A stretch of DNA of 10,329 nucleotides from Alphaproteobacteria bacterium. GTDB taxonomy: Bacteria; Pseudomonadota; Alphaproteobacteria; Rs-D84. The notes below the pieces were generated by a model. It saw only the letters and a list, made by a program, of their open reading frames with translations, was not told the DNA's origin and ran no database searches. The DNA lies in assembly GCA_009782725.1 (NCBI GenBank), contig WRIM01000011.1, positions 1 to 10,329 on the forward strand, in the 5' to 3' direction. Each line of letters opens with the position of its first letter. Within the stretch, counting starts at the first letter, position 1. Shown one piece after another: positions 5,041-10,329 of the stretch. Both the position numbers and the translations under genes were made by a program.

Positions 5041-6069
5041 TTCCCCACCCGAAGTCGTCACGACGACAACCCGGTTTCCTTTGTAAAATTTTGCGTGCGG
5101 CGCCGGATTCGCGCGCGAGAAATTGCGAACCAATGCCGACGACACGTCAAGATATCTTCCTTTGAACACTGCCGAAGCCTGAATAGGATATTCGCGGGAC
5201 GTCGCCCATACAAGGTCCCAGCCTTCCTTATTGCTCCAATCTTGCAACACATCGCGCAATGTTTGACCCGATGCCACTATCCATGAACGAACTTGGTCTG
5301 CTTTGCCTTCCGCGGGTTCCGCGTCATGTTCTGCGTATTCGGTATCATCGACCGCAATGTCGGATCCGTCCCAACCAAAGCCGCCGCCGCTGTTTCCTAT
5401 GAATGCGCCGTTGTCGCCGAATTCAACCATATTTCCGAACGCGCCGTTCATCGATATATTGTTGACGACGGCCATGCGCCGGGCGTTCGCCGCCGCGCGC
5501 TCTTGATTAATTTGACGGCCAGACCGCGACATGGCAAGAACAGAAGCGCCGTCGTCTTCCATCATTTCCGCATGCATCAGTGGCATTTCCGCATTATGCT
5601 CGTATATATTGAATCCGCGCGGCGCAGGATATCCGTGCGTCATGTTCGCGCCGCCCGAAAAGGCAAAAGGATTGTTGCGGCTTCCGCCGAACATGCCGCC
5701 CGCATTTATATTATTTTCAACGACCAAATCCGCGCCGATATTCGACACTATCTTTATGTTTTCATCGCCGCCGGCAAAATTCTGGCTGATATTATTATCT
5801 ACCGATATGGGCGCAAGCTGCATATCCGCGTCCGAACCCGGCGCGGGCCACACGCCGTTATAAACCTCAACCTCGGGGCATGGGTCGACGAATGGGGGAA
5901 TATCTTGAACCGGGGCGGCGTCATAATATACGGGTTCCGCTGCGCCAGCGCACGGAGTTTCATAACCGCATACAGGACCGTCCGGTTCCCAAACCGGCGG
6001 CAGACCGCTTGCAAACGCGTACCCGACGCACGTCGCAAAAAGCGCGAAAATAAAGATATTCCGGAACAT
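5038..6069 (-). CDS. TcpQ/PilL-like periplasmic pilus-assembly protein
   Basis: A 343-aa protein with a signal peptide (hydrophobic residues 4-19; likely cleavage AFA|SG after residue 20). A low-complexity region rich in Pro, Gly, Asn and Ala follows. The C-terminal domain at about 259-340 begins WIVASGQTLRDVLQDWSNK and ends HAKFYKGNRVVVVTT. This resembles the TcpQ C-terminal domain (also in PilL of IncI plasmids), which works with the type IVb secretin. The pairing with the secretin gene 83 bp downstream supports this. The linker holds three similar stretches centred on VDNNI, VENNI and VVNNI (near 92, 119, 203) and a Met/His-rich patch (158-180). It is probably periplasmic or bound to the outer-membrane channel. 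The start at 6069 has the SD sequence AAGGA at a good distance. Linker function is unknown. Confidence 0.82.
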   Translation of the reverse strand: MFRNIFIFALFATCVGYAFASGLPPVWEPDGPVCGYETPCAGAAEPVYYDAAPVQDIPPFVDPCPEVEVYNGVWPAPGSDADMQLAPISVDNNISQNFAGGDENIKIVSNIGADLVVENNINAGGMFGGSRNNPFAFSGGANMTHGYPAPRGFNIYEHNAEMPLMHAEMMEDDGASVLAMSRSGRQINQERAAANARRMAVVNNISMNGAFGNMVEFGDNGAFIGNSGGGFGWDGSDIAVDDTEYAEHDAEPAEGKADQVRSWIVASGQTLRDVLQDWSNKEGWDLVWATSREYPIQASAVFKGRYLDVSSALVRNFSRANPAPHAKFYKGNRVVVVTTSGGE

Positions 6070-6089
6070 TTAGCTTCCTTTCCTATGGT

Positions 6090-6095
6090 ATTATA
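6090..6095 (-). promoter_or_regulatory. -10 element for the TcpQ-secretin operon
   Basis: A perfect TATAAT on the minus strand, 20 bp before the TcpQ-like start codon, in the 123-bp divergent spacer. No clear -35 box is found at 16-18 bp, so the promoter may be weak or need an activator. Confidence 0.5.
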
Positions 6096-6164
6096 AAAAG
6101 ATTGTAACAAGTTGGGCGAATCGGAGCAAGGGAAAAAATAACGAATCGCAAATCGTAAATTTTG

Positions 6165-6173
6165 TGTTATACT
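6165..6173 (+). promoter_or_regulatory. Extended -10 promoter of the membrane-anchored hypothetical gene
   Basis: TGTTATACT fits the extended -10 form TGnTATAAT (five of six in the hexamer). It lies 19 bp before the ATG at 6193. The -35 region is poor, as is common for extended -10 promoters. Confidence 0.5.
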
Positions 6174-6192
6174 GGTTAAAAAAGGCACGCAT

Positions 6193-6741
6193 ATGAACTT
6201 CTCTACCCCTGAAATAATTATCATAACATTGGCCGTTGTTATCATATTAATATGCGCGTTCGTGATGTTTTCCATTCATGCAAGCCTTCGCCGAACCAAA
6301 ACGCTTGAGGTTTCAGTCGCAAAAATAGCCGGCGCCATTTTAAAAATGCAATCTATGTTAAAGGCCCGCGCCGCATCCGACATGGTGGCCCAAAATGCGG
6401 AAATAATTTACCAAGATTTGTTGCAGCATTTAACACCGATAATGCGCGCTTCGGAAATTTCCATGCGCGATACTTCGGAACATGAGCTTTGGCGCGCATT
6501 GGGCGGAATTCTGGACGAATATAATAAGAATCCGTTCGTGCTGGAACAGCTTCGCCGTCTTATAAAGCTGGACTCTTCAATTGCGCGCGCGACAGATGCG
6601 TTTTTAAATCGGGCCGAGCATTTATTAAGGCACCTTGCCGCGGCCGACCCGGACGGCATATTGGCATCAAGTTTTGCGGACGGATTATTGGGGCAAAGCA
6701 TGACTTTGCTTTCCCAGGCAAAACAATTGGCAAATCAATAA
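6193..6741 (+). CDS. Membrane-anchored hypothetical protein
   Basis: I do not recognise this 182-aa protein. It has an N-terminal transmembrane helix at about residues 7-28 (EIIIITLAVVIILICAFVMF) with no cleavage site. A basic stretch with RRTKT follows. The remainder is a mostly helical, Ala/Leu-rich soluble part without cysteines or recognisable catalytic motifs. The charge pattern suggests the helical part stays in the cytoplasm, though this is uncertain. The start has a modest SD sequence (AAAGG) seven bases upstream. It is divergent from the TcpQ-secretin operon across 123 bp, so a link to that system is possible but not shown. Its stop overlaps the convergent peptidase-like gene by 7 bp. 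Confidence 0.8.
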   Translation: MNFSTPEIIIITLAVVIILICAFVMFSIHASLRRTKTLEVSVAKIAGAILKMQSMLKARAASDMVAQNAEIIYQDLLQHLTPIMRASEISMRDTSEHELWRALGGILDEYNKNPFVLEQLRRLIKLDSSIARATDAFLNRAEHLLRHLAAADPDGILASSFADGLLGQSMTLLSQAKQLANQ

Positions 6742-7460
6742 GTTTGGGATTCGACGGCAAATTCAAATGTTTTATTTTGATGCATGGTCTTGATTTCTTC
6801 AATCGCCTTTCTTATGGCTTGGGCGTCTTCGTGTCGAGAAATATTTGTATTCAATTCCAACGGATTGATTGTCCAAAGCTCGTCCTCTTGGCCATAATTT
6901 CTCATCGCGCCTAATCGCACATCCATGCTAAGCGGGCTTATATCCGAGAATAAATCTATGACATGGCCGGATTCGTGCCGCAAATCAAGCAAGAAGTTAT
7001 CGACGCCTTTGTACATTGGAAAATCGAAATTAATAAATAAGTCCCTTGTCGGCGCAACCACCATTAACTTTGCCCCGACGGCATGCGTGACTTTCATTTT
7101 GGGAAGGCGAAGTTTTTCTTTGAATACTTCGGAAAGGCCCAAATCCGATATCTTTTTGAACTTATCTTTGTCGAAATTAATCAGCGGGATTTTTTCTTCA
7201 TTGATATCGGCATTTATCACATCTATCAGCTTGTCCATAAAAAGCTGGGCAAAATCAACCCGTGTCTCGGTCGGCATAGAATCCCACCCAAGAATCCGTG
7301 GCGCAATATCCGGCAACTTCATCGTGCGAATAAACGCGCCCGTCAGGTATTTTGCAAATTCTTTGTTATTTTCCACGGACATCTTTTCGACAAGCTTTTT
7401 GGTGTTGAACACCTTTTGCTCTGTCGTTACCGGTTCGAAAATGTCTTCGGGCAGTTTCAT
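6735..7460 (-). CDS. Hypothetical protein with HESGH (HExxH) zinc-metallopeptidase motif
   Basis: A 241-aa protein with no signal peptide or membrane segment. The N-terminal half is charged and helical. At residues 162-166 it reads HESGH within DLRHESGHVIDLF. This is an HExxH motif in helical context, in which two histidines would bind zinc and E163 would act as the base. A Glu in NPLEL (E202), 36 residues later, is a candidate third ligand of the gluzincin type; this is inference. I do not recognise the family, and the substrate is unknown. The start at 7460 has a good SD sequence (AAGGA, seven bases) and an extended -10 promoter 23 bp upstream. It is transcribed away from the suf operon and its stop overlaps the convergent hypothetical gene by 7 bp. 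It looks like a monocistron. Confidence 0.8.
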   Translation of the reverse strand: MKLPEDIFEPVTTEQKVFNTKKLVEKMSVENNKEFAKYLTGAFIRTMKLPDIAPRILGWDSMPTETRVDFAQLFMDKLIDVINADINEEKIPLINFDKDKFKKISDLGLSEVFKEKLRLPKMKVTHAVGAKLMVVAPTRDLFINFDFPMYKGVDNFLLDLRHESGHVIDLFSDISPLSMDVRLGAMRNYGQEDELWTINPLELNTNISRHEDAQAIRKAIEEIKTMHQNKTFEFAVESQTY

Positions 7461-7482
7461 ATTTTATTCCTTTTTCCTAATT

Positions 7483-7491
7483 ATTATAGCA
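7483..7491 (-). promoter_or_regulatory. Extended -10 promoter of the HESGH gene
   Basis: TGCTATAAT on the minus strand is a perfect extended -10 (TGn plus TATAAT). It lies 23 bp before the ATG at 7460. No good -35 box is visible. It overlaps the expected -35 position of the divergent suf promoter. Confidence 0.6.
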
Positions 7492-7510
7492 CAAATCCTT
7501 AATTAGAGTG

Positions 7511-7516
7511 TATAAT
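7511..7516 (+). promoter_or_regulatory. -10 element of the suf operon promoter
   Basis: A perfect TATAAT. The hexamer 17 bp upstream (AGCACA, 7488..7493) matches only the last three bases of the -35 consensus. The predicted transcription start is 7523 or 7524, at the preferred sufB start codon. Confidence 0.55.
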
Positions 7517-7523
7517 GACTTTT

Positions 7524-8867
7524 ATGTTGAACAAAGACACCATTATTTCTATATCGAAAAAACGGAACGAGCCGGGGTGGTTACTTGATTGGCGGCTTGC
7601 CGCATATGAAGCGTGGAAAAAAATGCCGGAACCCCATTGGGCCGAAATCGATTACGCGCCGATTGATTACGATTCTTTATCTTATTATAAGGAACCGGGC
7701 ACGGCACCCGTCCGCGATAATTCGGATTTAAAGAAAATATATGAAAAAATGAAGCTGCCCATTGCGGAACAAAACGCCCTTCTTGGCATGGCGACGGACG
7801 TGGTCATAGACAGCCGAAGCGTTCATACATCGTACACCGTGGAATTGGAACGTCTGGGGATTATATTTTTGCCATTTTCCGAAGCGGTTGAATGCCACCC
7901 CGAATTAATAAAAAAATATCTTGGAAGCGTGGTACCGCCCGGCGACAATTTTTTCGCGGCGCTCAACGCGGCGGTATTTTCCGACGGAACGTTTGTCTTT
8001 GTTCCGCGGGATACTAAATGCCCGATTGATTTGGCGTCTTACTTTCGTATAGAAACCGCGCATATCGGCCAGTTCGAGCGAACATTGATAATTGCCGAAC
8101 CGGGCGCCGAGTTATCATATTTGGAAGGGTGCAGCGCCCCGCGCCGCCCAAACCACCAACTTCACAGCGGCGTTGTCGAAGTAATCGTGCAAGATAACGC
8201 AATCGTAAAATACGCAACGGTTCAAAATTGGTATGCGGGAGAATACAGTTCTTCAACACGAAAACAAACCGGCGGCATATATAACTTTGTCACAAAACGC
8301 GGGCGCGTTGGCGCGGCCGCGCAATTACTATGGACTCAGGTTGAAGTTGGAAGCGCGGCGACATGGAAATACCCAAGCAGTATTTTGGCGGGCGATTACG
8401 CGCATTCGGATTTTTATTCGCTAAGCATCACGCGCGGGGGCCAGCAAGCCGACACGGGAACAAAAATGATTCACGTCGGAAATAATACCACATCTAATAT
8501 AGTATCATACGGAGTCGCATTGGAAGAATCGCGCCAAACATTTCGTTCGTTGGTACATTTTGGCGCGAATACGACGGGCGCCAAAAACGCAACCAATTGC
8601 GATTCGAAAATCATAGGCGACCGGGCGGTTATAAACACGTTCCCGACGATATTCCACGGCAACGGAAAAAACGACCAATCGCACGAAGCATCCACCGGAG
8701 CCGTTCCCGCGGACGCCCTCGCCTTTCTTGCCTTTGCCGGAATCCCGGCCGACGAAGCAACGGCATTAATCATCGGCGGCGCGGCGGCGCCGGTATTAAA
8801 ACGCCTTCCCATGGAATTTTTGGTGGAATCGAAACAGCTGATACAAATGGCATTGGCACAGGAGTAA
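7524..8867 (+). CDS. sufB: Fe-S cluster assembly scaffold SufB
   Basis: A 447-aa SufB, slightly shorter than the usual 470-495. SufB forms the SufBC2D complex in the cytoplasm, where [Fe-S] clusters are built on the SufB-SufD interface using SufC ATPase energy. The N-terminus has the family phrase EPGWLLDWRLAAYEAWKKM and IDYDSLSYY. The core has QNWYAGE, GGIYNFVTKRGR and QADTGTKMIHVG. C359 in NCDS and H387-E388 in SHEAST correspond by motif and by their 28-residue spacing to E. coli C405 and H433/E434. The end, LPMEFLVESKQLI, is typical. An in-frame ATG at 7515 lies inside the -10 box, so 7524 is preferred. No SD sequence precedes either ATG. sufC follows after 2 bp. No IscR/SufR-type regulator gene is seen here. 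Confidence 0.95.
   Translation: MLNKDTIISISKKRNEPGWLLDWRLAAYEAWKKMPEPHWAEIDYAPIDYDSLSYYKEPGTAPVRDNSDLKKIYEKMKLPIAEQNALLGMATDVVIDSRSVHTSYTVELERLGIIFLPFSEAVECHPELIKKYLGSVVPPGDNFFAALNAAVFSDGTFVFVPRDTKCPIDLASYFRIETAHIGQFERTLIIAEPGAELSYLEGCSAPRRPNHQLHSGVVEVIVQDNAIVKYATVQNWYAGEYSSSTRKQTGGIYNFVTKRGRVGAAAQLLWTQVEVGSAATWKYPSSILAGDYAHSDFYSLSITRGGQQADTGTKMIHVGNNTTSNIVSYGVALEESRQTFRSLVHFGANTTGAKNATNCDSKIIGDRAVINTFPTIFHGNGKNDQSHEASTGAVPADALAFLAFAGIPADEATALIIGGAAAPVLKRLPMEFLVESKQLIQMALAQE
8860..8864 (+). promoter_or_regulatory. Ribosome binding site of sufC
   Basis: AGGAG inside the last codons of sufB, five bases before the ATG at 8870. It fixes the sufC start and argues against longer readings of the frame, which stays open upstream through sufB. 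Confidence 0.75.
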
Positions 8868-8869
8868 TT

Positions 8870-9562
8870 ATGAAAAACAAACCAATACTTTCGATAAAAA
8901 ATCTTACCATGTCGCATGCAGGCAAAGAATTGCTGCATGATGTTAATCTTGATATCGACGCGGGCACGCGACATTTGATTCGCGGCGCGAATGGTTCGGG
9001 TAAGACGACGCTTGTCCAAACTATTGCCGGCGCGCCGAACTATAACGTCGATTCCGGCAAGATTATTTTCGACGGCAAAGATATTACGAAATTATCCACA
9101 ACCGAACGGGCGTTGGCCGGAATATTTCTGGGGGCGCAAATCGTGCCGGAAATCCCGGGATTGACGGTTACTTCATTTTTAAAGCATTCCTTGTCCGCGC
9201 ATGCGGCCGCATCCGGCCATGAATTGTCGGCGGGAGAATTCTTCAAAGACCTTGCGCGGGCGCGCGAACAATTAAATATCCCGGAAAACTGGCTAAGCCG
9301 AAGCATAAATGTCGGATTTTCCGGGGGCGAGAAAAAGCGCCTTTTATTCTTGCACCTTTTAATGTTAAAGCCGAAATTGGCGGTACTGGACGAGCCTGAC
9401 TCTGGCGCGGATGCGGCGGCCCAAAAACTTTTCGCAAACGCAATCTTTGAAATGAATAAAAACGGCACGACATTTATTGTCATATCTCACCAAGAAAAAT
9501 TCACAGAAATGTTGAACCCGACCGCAATAACGACTTTGGATCACGGCCGAATTGTGATATAA
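8870..9562 (+). CDS. sufC: Fe-S cluster assembly ATPase SufC
   Basis: A 230-aa ABC-type ATPase, a little shorter than the usual ~250. Walker A is GANGSGKT at residues 39-46 (K45). The Q-loop region reads GAQIVPEIPG, the SufC-style EIPG context. The ABC signature is FSGGEKKR near residues 150-157. Walker B ends at D174-E175 in LAVLDEPDSGAD, and the switch histidine is H207 in VISHQEKF. The DSGAD after Walker B and GGEKKR are characteristic of SufC. It hydrolyses ATP to drive conformational change in the SufBC2D scaffold. The gene begins 2 bp after sufB with a strong RBS in the sufB tail. The frame continues upstream through sufB, but only the 8870 start fits the family N-terminus. Confidence 0.95.
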   Translation: MKNKPILSIKNLTMSHAGKELLHDVNLDIDAGTRHLIRGANGSGKTTLVQTIAGAPNYNVDSGKIIFDGKDITKLSTTERALAGIFLGAQIVPEIPGLTVTSFLKHSLSAHAAASGHELSAGEFFKDLARAREQLNIPENWLSRSINVGFSGGEKKRLLFLHLLMLKPKLAVLDEPDSGADAAAQKLFANAIFEMNKNGTTFIVISHQEKFTEMLNPTAITTLDHGRIVI

Positions 9563-9590
9563 TTATGTAAACTAAATAAAAGGATATAAA

Positions 9591-10329
9591 ATGCCAGCGA
9601 AAAAAACACGCGCGACCCCCGCGCCAAAAACCCAATCCCCGAACACTATGGGACTTTGGCTTTGGAAAATGCCTTTGAAATTTACGGCGTTATCTGTCGG
9701 GATTCTTGTCGGATTCTTTCTTATTCTTGCATTAATCGGATTTATTATCACGCTGGCCAAAGGGCCCGAAGCCGCGTATGACATCGGATTCTCGGCATCA
9801 CTGATAAGCGTGCCGATGATACTTTTATTCTTGGCCGCATGCGTGTTTGCGATATATAAATGCGTGAAATGGCTGCCCAATACGTCGCTTGACCGAACGG
9901 GTTATGTTGCGATCGACACAGGCGCAAGCATTATACAAATCTTTTTATTCGCGCTGCCCTTTATTATCGGATTTGCAGGATACACGGGATTAATGGCGTT
10001 TATCGTATATCTTGGGATGCAGAACAACCCGCTGTTCATCGTCGCGTACGCGGCCGTGATACTTCTTGGCCTTTATTTAATCGGGGTTATAATATCAAGC
10101 ACGGTTGCGACATTCCGCCGCGGCCAATCCATGAATATCCCAAGGTGGAAATTATTGGCATCCATTCCCTTTGGGCTAAGCGCGATATTCTTCCCGGGAT
10201 TTTTCTTACCCGAAGCTAAAAAGCCGGCGCCCGCCCTTATGCCGAAAACCAAATGGTTCGGGGCATTCATCAATTGGATTGTTGCGCGCCCGGCAAACGC
10301 GATTATCGTATTCGCGCTGTCGACCGTCG
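9591..10329 (+). CDS. Polytopic membrane protein downstream of sufC (3' end outside window)
   Basis: An open frame from an ATG at 9591 runs off the right edge (246 codons, no stop). The RBS is AAAGGA, six bases before the ATG. The first 30 residues are Lys/Pro/Thr-rich and then about five or six hydrophobic segments follow, near residues 31-53, 67-89, 110-132, 141-165, 182-200 and 225-246. One hydrophilic stretch (EAKKPAPALMPKTKWFG) near 200-217 separates the last two. I do not recognise the family and see no catalytic motif. It starts 28 bp after sufC with no terminator between, so it is probably co-transcribed with sufBC, in the place where sufD usually follows. Whether sufD and sufS come next cannot be seen. 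The frame is clear; function is unknown. Confidence 0.82.
   Translation, partial: MPAKKTRATPAPKTQSPNTMGLWLWKMPLKFTALSVGILVGFFLILALIGFIITLAKGPEAAYDIGFSASLISVPMILLFLAACVFAIYKCVKWLPNTSLDRTGYVAIDTGASIIQIFLFALPFIIGFAGYTGLMAFIVYLGMQNNPLFIVAYAAVILLGLYLIGVIISSTVATFRRGQSMNIPRWKLLASIPFGLSAIFFPGFFLPEAKKPAPALMPKTKWFGAFINWIVARPANAIIVFALSTV

Noticed and set aside
5293..6096. 267-codon plus-strand open frame
   Set aside because: It is antisense to the TcpQ-like gene, is rich in Arg/His/Ile with no domain, has no good RBS, and the opposite strand has a signal peptide and a known C-terminal domain.
6925..7506. 193-codon plus-strand open frame opposite the HESGH gene
   Set aside because: The minus-strand frame has an RBS, an extended -10 promoter and a zinc motif; this frame is its shadow, rich in Ser and Phe/Ile.
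8597..8869. N-terminal extension of sufC to an ATG at 8597
   Set aside because: It lies wholly inside sufB in another frame and gives Arg-rich nonsense; SufC proteins begin as at 8870, where a strong RBS is present.

Overview
The window comes from a compact bacterial genome with short gaps, operons and mid-range GC. Codon and motif style, the SUF iron-sulfur genes and a two-membrane pilus secretin point to a Gram-negative bacterium. An uncultured alphaproteobacterium is my best guess, but this is inference: there is no rRNA or other strong phylogenetic marker here. Every stretch is coding or short regulatory spacer. No tRNA, rRNA, insertion sequence or CRISPR array was seen. Two genes run off the window edges (1..857 on the minus strand and 9591..10329 on the plus strand).

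Region 1 (1..2580, minus strand): a tight operon reads short-chain dehydrogenase/reductase (SDR) -> NUDIX hydrolase -> GNAT acetyltransferase -> radical SAM enzyme (3' end outside the window). Junctions are a 4-bp stop/start overlap, 7 bp and 14 bp. A good sigma70-type promoter (TTGAAT-17-TATAAT) precedes the SDR. The combination looks like a small-molecule or nucleotide modification cassette of unknown product.

Region 2 (2578..3212, minus): a membrane-anchored VOC (glyoxalase-fold) protein with its own intrinsic terminator. The 3' untranslated region holds a perfect 19-bp inverted repeat.

Region 3 (3253..6069, minus): a two-gene unit of a TcpQ/PilL-like periplasmic protein followed by a PilN/BfpB-type lipoprotein secretin, closed by a terminator. 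It resembles an isolated type IVb pilus outer-membrane channel module. The secretin signal peptide is encoded by tandem 7-nt repeats. Complementary heptamers lie in the leader, so the ribosome-binding site (RBS) and start codon sit between mutually pairable arrays.

Region 4 (6165..7491): a divergently transcribed membrane-anchored hypothetical protein converges, with stop codons overlapping by 7 bp, on a hypothetical protein carrying an HESGH zinc-peptidase motif.

Region 5 (7511..10329, plus): sufB and sufC, the scaffold and ATPase of SUF Fe-S cluster assembly, followed by an unrecognised polytopic membrane protein in the same transcription unit. The sufB promoter overlaps the divergent peptidase promoter and places the likely transcription start at the sufB start codon, suggesting a leaderless mRNA.
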